This document shows positions 36,201 through 48,600 of a DNA stretch of 64,000 nucleotides, one piece after another. The notes below the pieces were generated by a model. The model did no database searches. It was not told the DNA's origin and saw nothing but the letters and a program-made list of their open reading frames with translations. The stretch covers positions 1 through 64,000 of the forward strand of contig DF237214.1 of NCBI GenBank assembly GCA_000708835.1. The letters are read 5' to 3'. The position numbers and the translations under genes were made by a program. The DNA comes from Klebsormidium nitens. Lineage: Eukaryota > Streptophyta > Klebsormidiophyceae > Klebsormidiales > Klebsormidiaceae. Position 1 is the stretch's first letter; every line of letters begins with the position of its first letter.

Positions 36201-38512
36201 CTGCGAGTCCTCCTAATGTAGATTTACGAACATTGTGTTATTTCTTTACGTATGTTTCTAGCTGATTTTTTGAATTTACGACGAACTGCCAGTTGGTTCG
36301 GCTGAAGATACCCGTGTGTTGGAGCCCGGCGGCATTGCATTCGTTCGCAGGCTGTAAGCAAATCTAGATAGCGACCGCATAAAATCGCCTCTTTGTACGA
36401 AGCAAGTCAGGAGTCGTGTCAAACCATTCACAACAGTAGAATTTTACCTTTCCAGTCGTTGCGAAGCAGGGAAAAGAGTGCTGGACCGGTTTCAGAGCTA
36501 GAAAATGCCAATTGTACAGGTTTCTGCGGTTCGGGCGCCGCTGGTGCTTTCCCCACCCGGTGCTACTTCAACAACGATCCCCAGGGGCGCTACGTCTGCT
36601 GCGACTCCGCCGGATGCGACGGCTTCAACCCCCCCGACTTTCTCGTCCCCCACTGCAAAGCCAACGGTTACGTGCCACCTGGCTTTGGCGTCGGAGCCTC
36701 TCCCTCCCCCCCCGCGATTACGCCCCCGGCGGGGCCGCCCGCGAGTGGGTCGCAAGGTACGTGGATTCCAAATACGCTCTCTGACGAGACTCTATTTCTG
36801 GGACATTACAGCTCTTTTACGACAGGGCAGGTTTTGGTGAGACGGTCTCGAAACAACGGCCGAGCGACCCTATGGTCGTTTTGGAAGAACCCTGCAGCTT
36901 GAAAGAGACCAGTTTCTGGATGCTTGGCTGTTGGATCTTAGGACGAGAAGAGTGCGTGCCACCGGTTCGCTACCTCGGGAAGCGCGGAGCGTCTCCCGAG
37001 TTGTTTGCTTCAAGAAGATACTCTTCTTTATCCTGAAGATGCTTACGTCAGCTCCCGTTTTCTCCAAAGTTCGACCATTGGGCCACCTTTTCAACGATTC
37101 TAAAGTCAAGAACGGTTCAACGTAACACTTCGTGCGTCCGTTTCGAACGCCGAGAACCCTTTGTTCTGCTTCTGTTTAGCCCATTGCATCGCATGTTCCA
37201 TTTTTTGAATGGTTCGGAGGTCGGCGGAAGATCCGTGTGACGTCACAAAAGTAACTTCTACGATGGACTTTGCTTTCTAGTCGCCGAGAAGTCGGCAGCA
37301 TCGAGCGACCGTGAGGCGTATGTTTCACGTAGTTGGTCGCCGCAAAGCCACGTCTGCACGACGCTCCCTTGAACCCATTGCACCCGCCAAAATGCTTTCG
37401 CCCTCTTTCTTTTCAAATACTTTTCGCCCTTAAGAAGACTGGTTCAAAGGGCAGTGTACCATATACAAACCCAGGTTTGCTTGGTTGAAGGGCACTTGAC
37501 CCACCACAAACCAACCTTGGTTACTCAACACTTCTCCCGGTGTTTCGCCGCAGGTGTTTGCGGAACAGGCGACGCGAGCTTTTTCCCCACGCGGTGCTGG
37601 TTCAACAACGATCCCCAGGGGCGCTACGTCTGCTGCGACGGCCAGGGGTGTGACGGGTTCAACTCGGACAATCTGACCCCCCACTGCAAGAATTACGGTT
37701 TTGTGCCGCGCAATTTCGGCGCGGGGGGTTCGCCTGCCCAGCCCACCACACCCCCCAGCGGGTCCACACCCCCCAGCGGGTCGCAAGGTGAGGTCCGCGT
37801 TCTTTTGTCACATTCTCACCTCATAAGCATTGTCCGAAATTAGCCGTCCGTCGATGCGTGCTCACGTGGTACATGAGAGACCCTCCACTTTGAAGTGAAC
37901 GACACTTTGTAAGTGTGTGGGAAACACTAGGACTAGGCAGCCCTGCTGCTTTGAAGCCCTTTGAGGGGGGTCATTAACGTGCATAGATCTAACAGACAGG
38001 ATCACGCAGAATTACTCAGAGCTAGAAATTCGAACTACAAATTTCTATGCAAGCCTCATTTTCAGATGTAGCTGAACAAGATAAAAACATCGGCTCCCTT
38101 GCAAAAGTTTGGTTACCTGTGCCTTTTGGACACGTTTGGCTTCCGCCTGGGGGGACTTTTCTCTTTTCTCTCTAGAAACTGTGAGAACAAGCTCTACCAG
38201 AGCCGGTCGTTTTGCACAACTCTCGCACGGCTTCATTCGCGAGCGAAGACACGATCGTTCGATGTTCACGCACCCAGGCAGTTGACTGGCAGTTAATTTG
38301 GCAGTTAGCTTGGCAATTAACTGCCACGTGTCATCTCGACAGGCGTCTGCGGCACCGGAGCGGCAGCAAGCTTCCCCGTGCGGTGCTACTACAACAATGA
38401 CCCACAGGGGCGCTACGTGTGCTGCGACTCAGCCGGCTGCGACGGGTTCAATCCGCCCGACAACTTCTTCCCACACTGCAAGGCCAATGGATACGTACCG
38501 CCAAGTCTTTAG
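33226..38512 (+). CDS. Secreted EGF-like protein with three six-cysteine modules
   Basis: Seven exons: 33226-33439, 34329-34469, 35006-35144, 35650-35771, 36520-36756, 37554-37787 and 38343-38512; phases fit and give 418 residues. The acceptor of exon 4 is the weakest call. A clear signal peptide (FFVALAVVLAVCWESVDA) opens the protein. Exons 1-2 code a Cys-rich domain, and exon 3 codes an EGF-like domain with six cysteines (CFPDPC, QNGGVC, FTCNC, GFGGKTC). Exons 5, 6 and 7 each code one copy of a module: G-x-C-G near the start, FPxRC, N-N-D-P-Q-G-R-Y-V-C-C-D, G-C-D-G-F-N, then P-H-C-K and G-Y/F-V-P. Each copy has six cysteines, likely three disulfides. Pro/Ser/Gly linkers ending in SGSQ join the modules. 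The last copy ends the protein without a linker. No membrane anchor is visible, so it is probably secreted to the wall or matrix. I do not know a named family for the module. Confidence 0.85.
36520..38512 (+). repeat. Three tandem six-Cys modules, one per exon
   Basis: Exons 36520-36756, 37554-37787 and 38343-38512 are homologous. Exons 5 and 6 share 39 identical bases over the N-N-D-P-Q-G-R-Y core, while exon 7 differs at several third positions there. The inner exons are symmetric (phase 1 to phase 1), so they can be duplicated without breaking frame. Confidence 0.92.
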
Positions 38513-39662
38513 TTAAGTACATCCCACTTATATCAAGTCCTCCTCCTTCGAGTACAGTCGCGATAGAAGTGCGCGCTCTCGATCTCGCCCCACTTCGATT
38601 TTTGACAATATCCGTCGGTTAGTGACTTCGACGAACTTAGCCGCTCAAAGTGTCGTAGAGTGTCAACTTAGAGTCGCCGTTCAATGAGCCAGGAGTAGTC
38701 GGTCTTAGGAACGTACTGCAAAATAGATGCGCCGGTTTATGGAGCCAGATGTACTACCTTTCGGTATTTAGAGAGTTAACGAAGTGACCCGAAACGAGGC
38801 TAGGCCGAGGAGAGAGGTCCATATTGCAAGCAGCTGCTGGTCGACAGTCTTGCTACTATGTAGAGCTAGCTGAGTTTTACTTGTACACGGCGAGAACACG
38901 ATAATTACTGAATACTACGTATTCAGATCGTATTCATGCTGAATCGTGTGCTTGCATGCACACACACTGTCAAACGTATCGTTGTGTCATATTTTTGACG
39001 GTTGCAACCTATATATGAACAATTATCATGCAAGCCTTTGAGCCCGGCCGTGGCCGCGGCCCGGGCGATCCTGCCCGGCGGCACATGCATGCGATAATAT
39101 AGCTAGCCTCCGCATATGCAGCACTATATTCGTTACGTACTATTTCAGTACCGAAGAAACTTGAATGTCGTCAACCTAATTATCTATAGTTCTGCCGCCT
39201 GCTTCCAATTCCAATGACATGCATGATAGATTGACATATGGCCATACTGGTGCATTTAAATTTCAAACATGACATGTGCATGCAATTTGAAAATTGCGAA
39301 AATCGTTGACAGGATGACTATGCCAATTGATGATCCTTGGCAACATGCCAACAGAGACGTGCATCTCAGATTCCAGGTATTCGTCAAAACCAGTAGTCTT
39401 CAGCACCTTCACAGATATGGTATACTAGTACGGTATTTCTGTAGATTGTAAACAGTCGCTCAGATAAAGTACATGCTGGATTTACTCCATAAGCTCGAAA
39501 GCAACACAGATTGCAAATGCTAGCAAACGTAATGTCTTGACGTGCATTGGCCCGGACCAATGGAAGCGTGCGGCCCGCGACTTGCATATATACTCGGCCT
39601 CGCCGAGCTATGCTGACGTGAAGTTGGCTCTAACCGCTCAGTAGTTATCGACTCTTGACGAC
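38513..39662. other. Intergenic between convergent genes, AT-richer, no gene seen
   Basis: This 1.15-kb stretch separates the stop of the secreted protein gene from the stop of the Dicer gene on the other strand. It is visibly richer in A+T than the flanks and holds no recognisable gene. It should contain both transcript ends. Confidence 0.5.
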
Positions 39663-42600
39663 TCATCTGGCCTCCGAAGGTGTTGACATCGCTTCCAGCT
39701 TCCGCAGAAGCCGGATCGCCGCCGAATCCTTCGCCTTTTTTATTGACGGCATCGCTTCCCCGTGAGCCATAAGCTCAGAAACGGTCGCCCCTTCCCCTTT
39801 CCCCAGCATCCGCACTTTGACGCCGTACGTGAACCGTACGTCCGTTGCCGCGTCCGATTCGGACACGGCGAAGTAGTCCGGCATTGGCCAGCCTCGCTTC
39901 GCGCACAGCTCGTTCAAGTTCTGCCGGTTCTCCGGTCTGAGGGGTTGGCTGCTGGCGGCTTCAGCGGCAGGGCTCGTCTTGACGGCAGTCTGGCAAATAA
40001 AGAGAGTGATTTAGCGCTTGAAAGCTGAGGGACAGTGGATGCGAAAATGGGGCTTTCCTGAGGGTAAAAACGGGTTAGGAAAGCAAAGACGCCCACTCTT
40101 GTCGCTTCAGTATATCTAACGTCGATATGATATCAGGACTGCACTTGTTGGAAAACCATCAGATGACGCGCGTTTCAAAAGCAGTCACATTGAGACGAAG
40201 TTAATCCGATATTCCAGACAACAAAGCGGCACTTTTGGGTTCTGACGTCAACATAGGAAAACTCTTGTCGCCCTTCGAGGTCGACTTGCAATTTGCCGAA
40301 CCCTTCATACTGTAGACGCTGTAAATAACGGTCGCCTTGACCGGATCGTCATCGGAAAGACAAACGAAAGAGCAAGTAACCACAAAAGAAGAGACCGCGG
40401 TTTGCTGTTGACTCGAATCGCCAAATGCCTCCGGCTCCACTATGAGAAAGCCTGACCCCTTGGAGGGAGAGGGAGGAACTACAAAACCGAACCCCTAAAG
40501 TTATTTGTGGGGGCAGAGCCTTCCAACTTCAGTCAGCAGGCAACCAAAAATGCCAGCTTTATCAAAGGAAGACAATAAGTATGCAACCCTAAACCGGGAC
40601 TTCGAACTGTGACCCGCTCAACTAGGCGCGGCAAGAAACCCACAGTGGCGGCTGACCCGCTGCGTACCAGACACGACTCCGGAGCACGATCCGCGCAACT
40701 AGGCGCGGCGACAAAAACCACAGTGCGGCTCACCAGCTGCGCGCCGTACTGCTGGCGGAGGTGCGCGAGCGCGTCGCGCGCGGCGTGCTTCTGGGCCATC
40801 TTTTTCTGCGCATTCTGCGCGCTCCCGACCATCTCGCCGTTCAGGAAGACGTCCACCTGCGCCAGCCGCCCGACCCGGTTCTGGCGGTACTCCAAACCCT
40901 CGTCTAACCGCTGGCAGGCTTCCTGGATTAGGCAGGAACAAGCAAGGGTTAGCGGGGGTTAAACCGGTTCTTGTTGTGGCAGTACTCCAAACCCTCGTCT
41001 AACCGCTGGCAGGCTTCCTAAATGAGTGGGGTAAGGTGCTCGGGTCAGTGAAAGGGTTTAGAAGAAGTCCATGGTTCCGGCAGCATTCCAAAAGCTAGTA
41101 GATTAGCCGAAAGGAAACCGCAATCACAACTTGGGCAGCGGCAGAGTGCCGCCGCTGCCTGACCGATCTCTGGCGGGGACTTATCCCTCAAATTCCGTGC
41201 AAGTTTTCCGATGTCGGATGCGCAAGTCAGTGCGAGGTGAGAAAAGAAGGGAAACAGTCACAGCGCTCCACACTTTGACAAGGATTACGCGCATGGTCCG
41301 CCTGATCCTCTTTTTCAGGCCTGAATCCACTCCGGACTCAACTTTGCAATCTGACATAGTGCAAGATTCACAGACAACAATAAAAACGAGTAAATCTTTG
41401 CCTTTCAAGCGCCTAAGATATGAATCTCTTTCCGCAGCGGAGGCTCCCTTCGTATTTTTGAAAGGAGGGCCATGGGAGCACAGCCATCAAGCACCAAAAA
41501 GATCACCGACGGAGACTTTCTTCAATTACTTGGCGAGCAACGATGACCGAACTTACTGGTTGTGTCAGACAACATCCAACATGCTAGCCTTGAAGCAACT
41601 TCTAACTTCCCCGACATCCCGATGTTCGGACGCAACTCAATCGAAGCTCTCGGACGGATTGGTTCGGCAGGTTGTCGTCTCGTCAAGAAACAAGAAGCAA
41701 TTCTACAAGCAATGCCTTTTCAGAGTCATTGATCCGCTCTTCACTTTTGAGAGGAAGTTTTTTGCTTTTCTGTGTTCAAACGTCCGGCGCCGGCCCACCT
41801 GCCGTTCTCGGACGAGGTGGATCGGCAGCGTCTCGTGCATCAAGAGGTACAACTACACGGTCAAACGACTCCTTTTTCGGACACAATGTCGTATTGAGCA
41901 ACTTTCTCGTCGATATGCATATCTTCGGCGTTCGGCCGTCCGGACGGGGAGCCCACCTGGAGCTCTCGGACGGGATGTATCGGCGGCGTGTCCGGCGTCA
42001 AATAACGAGAATCAAGGAGGAGAAACCTTGTTCTTTGCGGATGGCTTTGTTTTCTATGTTTGGACGTCCGGACTGGGCCCTGCCTGCAGTTGTCGGACGG
42101 GGTGGATCGGCAGCGTGTCCGGCGTCAAAACGAGAATCTAACCAATGGAAAAGAGTTGTTTTAGCAGTTACAGCAAACGGCTTTGCCTTCTGTGTTTGGA
42201 CGTTCGGACGGGGGGCCCACCTGCAGTTCGCGGACGGGGTGAATCGGCAGCGTGTCCGGCGTCACCATCGGCTGCAGCAGCGGCTCGAAGACGCGCCACA
42301 CCGTCTCGTGGTCCAGCCCGCAGTCGAGCAGAACCGCGCCCGCGAGCGACTCAAACACATCGCCCAACACTTTCGGCGCGGAATGGTCGACCAGTCCGAA
42401 GGAGTGCGCGTGCCCGGTCCCCGCCGCTTCTAGTTCGATCGCGTATGCAGTGACCTGCGAGTGGCGAAGAGGCAGAAAGCTTAGAGCGAATCTCCTTTGC
42501 TTCAACTGGACGTCGAAAACATTTTAGGAAAATCATGATTTTAAAGGATATTGGGTTCTTCTGTCAATCATCAATCTGGGTGTTGATGAAACTGAGTGAC

Positions 42601-45600
42601 TCTGTCCCTCTTGCTTTCGGCCTTTTGTTGTTTTCATCGTCTTTTCTCACTGCCGAAGTAACTCCCGCCAAAACAAAGCATAGCTGTCCTAGAAAGCCAT
42701 TAAGTGCTCCGCGAACGTCTCAACAATGCAGATATCAACGTAAGCAGCGAGCCGCAATCGCACCTGTTGTAGGAGGACGGCGGAGCGGTGCCGCAAATGG
42801 CGGTGCAGGCCCCGGGTGACGACCACCCGGGCGAAGTTCTCGTTGTTCACGGCAGCGCTGCGCAGGTCGGTGAGCATCCCCGGGGAAAGATCGGGGAACG
42901 CGTCGTACAGGTGGCGCGTGATCAGGTAGTCCAGCACGGCGTCGCCCAAGAACTCGAGCCGCTGGTAGCACGGGACCTGAGATTGGAAAACAGCGTTGAG
43001 AGGAAATTCTGGGTATTTCACAAGGAGCCGGGAAAGAAAACAATTGGATAGAACAGCGAGAGAATGAGGTGAAATTCACTTGAACTTGTTACGGTTGTCA
43101 GCTCAAGAATATCAGGGAGCGTCACCAAGGGCTCCGCAGCAGGGCGATGCGTCAGCGCCTGAACGAGCTGCGGGCGACCCCCTCGAGAGAAGATAGTTCA
43201 GCACTTTCTCGCGGTTTCAGAATCCAGGGTTTGGGACTTTATTGCGCACGATCATTGAGTGGGGTGCTTTAGCGCTTCCAAATCTTCTAAGACCTTGGCA
43301 TTCTTCTGGTTTTTGGATTTCGAAGGATGTGGGACTTACCGACTGCTCGGCTCCGGTGGGGTGCGTCAGCGCCTCAACCAGCAGCGCTCGGCTGTGAAAC
43401 GAGTACCCCAGCACAGCCTCGACCGCAGCGCAATCGGCGCTCCGCAGGATCGCCTCTGGAACGGCCGCCCCTTGGCGTGTTTCCTCAACGGCGGAGGCCG
43501 GGAACTGAGGGAAAAGACGACGGCCGATGGACGTCAGCAGTCACGTAAACGGAGGCAGCGGCAAACACCAGAGTGTCGGAAGCGACATCCGAGAAGGTAG
43601 CAGAGAGCAAGTTGGCAGTTTTATAGCATGAGCTGCTGTAAGGTAACCCAGGAAGTCGAGATAGACTTCTACGTTCTCAGCTTTATTGTCGTTCGAAGCC
43701 GAAGCCGAAGCCGAAGCCGAAGCCCTCAGACCAGATGCTCTTCTCCACGGGTACCCAAGAACATATTCGAGATCATGACTAATCGGGGACAAATGTAGTC
43801 CTCAAACCTCTCTCTTCCAACAACACGAGACCCTCCAAAAGGGGGACCCTCCGCACGCAACGCGTCTTTGCATCCACTGATGACGTCTTTGACTTCTCCG
43901 GAGAGGCGGAACTTCTCACCTGCGTCTCGATGCCCACCCACTCCATGAACCCCACCGCTGCTGGCACCCCTCCTTCCGAATGATACGTCCCAATCAGCGC
44001 CTCCACGACGTCCGCCAAACCCTTGTCCGAAACCACGCGCCAGTCCGTGGGTCCGAACCCGGCTTCGGACACCTCCTCCTCGGGCCGCCCGTCCACGCTA
44101 ATCGGCCTCGGTTTGGCGCTAATTGAGTCGGGTTTCGCGCTAGCCTGCACTTCTAAAGCTCCCCGCGGCGAGAGGCGCGCGTGCGGCTGCGAGCATGCCT
44201 CTCTATGTACACTGTCGCTCTTTCCGTTGCGCCACGCGTTTGCGGCCCCGCTGTCCGGCCTCGTACGAGGGGGATCCCTCCCGGTGCCACGTGGCGCCTC
44301 CTCGTTGGCCGTTTCCTCAAAGGCTAAAACAGACGCCGGGCTCGCCGCCGCGCGCTCAATCACCAAACGCCCGAGCTTGTCGCCCCCCCTCAAAGATCTG
44401 ACACCGGCGAAATCTTCCGATGACGTCCCGATCGACAAGGATCGGACACCTTGAATGGGTGCCGTCTCTTGCTGCAGGGTTCGAGAATCGGATTCTGCTC
44501 CCAACGGGGGAAAGTCCCCCTCTGCAAGACGTCGGACGTCCGCACCGTCTTGTTTTCTCGATCCGTCACCTTCGGACGACCTTGTCCCCTCTCCACTTTC
44601 CCCGTCTGGAGCTCCCGCTGTCCCCATCTTGTCTGATCTTCCTCCTAGAACTTCGCTTGGCTGCCCCCCTCGAGCTCCCCCCGTATCCTCGTCTACCGAA
44701 CCCAGCGGCCTGCCAACCGCCTCCCCCCCCCCGGCTTGCGCGCCCTTATCAGCANNNNNNNNNNNNNNNNNNNNNNNNNNNNNNNNNNNNNNNNNNNNNN
44801 NNNNNNNNNNNNNNNNNNNNNNNNNNNNNNNNNNNNNNNNNNNNNNNNNNNNNNNNNNNNNNNNNNNNNNNNNNNNNNNNNNNNNNNNNNNNNNNNNNNN
44901 NNNNNNNNNNNNNNNNNNNNNNNNNNNNNTTCCCGTACCTAACGGCCCGTCGCGGCGCCACGCCCGGCCGCCACGCCACCTTCGCTCGGGTTAAACCGAC
45001 GTCCGCCCGTCGACAACCTCCAACCCTTGGAGAGCGCCAGCTGGAGCAGCGCACTGTTGCTGACGACCTGCTGACGTAGGCCCGTGAGCTGGCCCTCGTG
45101 GCGCGACGGGTGCAGCAGGAAGACGCGCCGGCTCACGGCGTACTTGAGGAAGCCGTCGCCGAGCAGCTCAGCGCGCTCGTACGAGAAGGCCTCCTGGCAC
45201 GAGGATGACGTCAGCGCCTGGAGGACCTGCGGAAACGGAAGCGAGTGTGTGAGATTCTTATCTTTAATACTTTTGAAATATTGGATGTCTCAGGCGCTTT
45301 CTGACAGCGTACTTTAGGAAGCCGTCGCCTAGCAGCTCGTCGCACTCGTACGAGAAGACCTCCTGGCACGAGGACGACGTCAGCGCCTGGAGGACCTGCG
45401 GGAACGAGAGAAAGAGCGTCGAGCTCAAAAGATCGGCACTTCTTAGTTATCAAGCTTCCAAGGGGCTTTTGACAAACCACTTGAGGAAGCGGTTTCCGAG
45501 CAGGTCCGCGCGCTTGTACGAACAGGCCTCCTGACCTGAGGATGACGTCAGGCTTGGAAGACCTAGGGACAGAAGAAAGAATCTGTAAGGTTGGGGCTTT

Positions 45601-48600
45601 CATGATCAGCTGAATCGGGCCTTCAGGGCGCTTTTCGACTGCGTTTTGTAAGAAGCCGTCGCCCAGAAGCTCTGCGCGCTTGTAGGAGAACGCTTCTTGG
45701 CACGAGGATGACGTCAGCGCCTGAGAAACCTGACGGCAGGGAAGGTGTGAGATGACGTGGATGTTCTGAGTATCGTTTCCATTGGGCGCTGATCAATGGC
45801 GTAGTTGAGGACGCCGTCGCCCAGATGTATTGCGCACTCGTATGAGCTCGCCTCCTGGCATGCGGATGACGTCAGCGCCTGGAAGACTTGGAGCGAAAGG
45901 GAGATCAACCGTCCCTTTCCCCGACCGGATTGCATCTCCGGTCGGAAGGACCAGGGGGTGCAATCCAAGGAATCTAAGGATACGAGAGGAAAACTTGATA
46001 CGACAAGATTAGGTACCGATAGGCGCAGGAACGCAACTCATGTGGTGCGATTTCGTACCTGGACATGTGCCAATTCCATAGTGGCAAGCGAAGTCTTTCC
46101 TGCAAATTCGGAGCTTGGACTCTAACAAGAACCACCTTCTTCTCCTTGCCTCCTTGACGACACTAGCAACCAGTGCCGAGGAAAAGAACGCTTTTATCGA
46201 ATCAGCCCAGGAAACCTTCAAACATCTCAGAAATGTTACCCACTCAAATACATATTTAATTTGTATAACTCAACCTAGTCTTTGCAAGGAACTCACCTTC
46301 TCTAACCCTATCGGCAGCCCGATCGCGGCCCGCAGCTGTGCAGCGACCATAAGAGACTCGATCCGTCGCATGACGGACGGCATGTGAAGGCCCGTCCGCA
46401 GGACGTCGCTCCCGATCGGGTGCAACTGGCACAGCTCCGCCGGCAGCTGTACAAAGAAGTCGGGCCGCGACGACTCGGCTCCTGCAATCGGGAGAAGAGG
46501 TGACGTCAGCGGACGTCACAGTTTCCGAGTTTGATAAGCTCGAGGTGATTGGCCTCTCATGATGAGAGGTAGCACAGAGCTTCGTAAGGGACCGTACGCA
46601 ACGCAGAGACTCTGCTGAGATCCATGCGACCAATGACTTATTGGGGTAGCTGCAAGTTTCCGACGAATAAGCAGCCCTGGTGCTTGTCTATCGAAAAGGT
46701 GCGGCTGCTTTCTAATTCATAGCTGCCTTTTTCTCTGCATGCTGAAACATAGAGACCATGGAGGCTTACCAGTCTCTGTGGTGGAGTCAAAGCGCGGCAC
46801 CAAGTGGTTGCGCGCGCGCGGGACGCCCGAGCAGTGCAGCAGGGGCTGCTTCCGGTGAAGCAGCTTGAGGCCGTACCTGCGGAAAGAAACCGGTTTCGGG
46901 ATGTCACCGATTCAGGCAGTCTCAGCCTAAAAGCACTAGAAACACCTTCTGAGTGTAGGTAGCAAGTGATAAATTGTCATGTGACATTGCGAAAGTCATG
47001 CCTTCGCTGTAGGAGACCTGCCAGGAATGGGTTGGAAATCATGAAAATTTTCCGGGGGTCGGCCGATAGAGGAGTGTATTGAGTGGGGGTCGATGTTGGA
47101 ACGAGCTTGCACTGTGAAAGGCAGGACTGAACGCGTTCACATGGGAGAGTAGTGAAAGCGGACAGAGGGGTGGGGTCAACAACCGGACAAAAAAGCAAGT
47201 CTAAGGTTAATTGAGTGTAAATATGATAAGCGGATGTTGTAGAGGTAAGAGTTCGAAGAAGCTTCGAAAGGTCGAAGGCAACGACTCACCGTTTCCAATA
47301 GTACTCGGTGAATGTTGCATACTCTGGGGGCGACGTGGCGTTGTCCTTCTGAGGAAAGGGGCTGTCTGCATCTAGTTCGAGCTCAACCCTGTCCACGAAA
47401 AAGCGCTTGCCGCTGTGCGTGGCGATGACGACACGACCCTGCAGAGAAGATAGCCAAGAGAACGTTACAAGACTGCGAGAGAGATTGAAGAGACTGCGAA
47501 TCAAGCGCTTCAAGTAGTAAAGACGATGTGGTGGTTTCAAACCAGTTGCGTAGGATTTTGTCATCATCTTGCCAAAGCAGGCACTTGCGGGAAGTCACCA
47601 ACATCTGCTCTCAGTGACGCCGAAATGGGAATCAAGCTCGGCAAAGGAGTGCGCGAAGTTTGGGCTTTTTACTTCCAGATTGGACACACGATGACGCCCA
47701 AAAGATAAAAAGCGCCTAGTTCGCATCTTAAGAGATACAAAGACCACGCCCAAAATAGAGGATAACGATCGGCCCTCTTGATGGGGACGAGCCGTAACCA
47801 AGACATAGCTAGCCCCAAACCATTCAAGGTTAAGCTCAACCCACCCGCAGGGCATCCGGATCCACCGGTCCGTCCGCCAGCACAAGCGCGCCGTCCCATC
47901 GCTTCATCGACGATTGACTGCTGCTCCGTTTCAGCGCCCGCCCGCTCTTCGCCAACCCCTTGAATCCTCGGTCCTCCTTCTGGCTCTCGTCCGACGACGA
48001 CCGCTCATATGAGGTCATTGCGCGAACGCTGCCACTGCGAGGCAGAGGCCCCCTCCCAGAACCATCTTTCGACCCCTGGCTTGACCCGTCTCTTGACCCG
48101 TCTCTTGACCCTGGGTTTGACCCGTCTTTCGAACCGCCGGATCCCCCCGAATCGGGGCGCGGCTCGAAGGCCTGCGCGCCGCTGTTGAGCTGCAGGCCCC
48201 GAGGGGGGGTGCTTGCGGGGCTCCTACGACCCCCCCGGCCTGGGGCGTGCATTACCCCCCCCTCCATGGCAGCCTGCTGCTCTGGTGTTGGCAGCCCCCC
48301 AGAAGCAATCTGCTCAATCACTTCCGCTGCCGAGACAAGCCCGCTGCCCTGACGCTTCAGGGGCGGGGGGGCAGCGTTCTGACTAGAATAGCCCCCCCGC
48401 TGCTGGTAAAATGCTGATGCGCTCTTGTGCCCCATCCGCTGGTGCATTGGCGAGTGCACGGGCGACGGACTTTGCATCGGGTTTACCCCCGGGTTGAAGT
48501 AACCCGGAAGGGGAACGGGTACCGGGGTGGGGGGGTATTGGTGCGGGCCAAAATCGACCCCCGGGGATGGGGACGACGCTCCCGAGCGGGGGCTCTGGTG

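Noticed and set aside
41131-42141. 336-residue plus-strand open frame in Dicer intron 19
   Set aside because: It runs across the repeated exon-edge units; the openness comes from the repeats, not from a gene.
44195-44754. Reading the Ser/Arg/Glu-rich part of Dicer exon 16 as intron
   Set aside because: The frame stays open from the gap edge to the conserved RNase IIIa motif without a convincing acceptor; kept as exon, but transcript data could change this.
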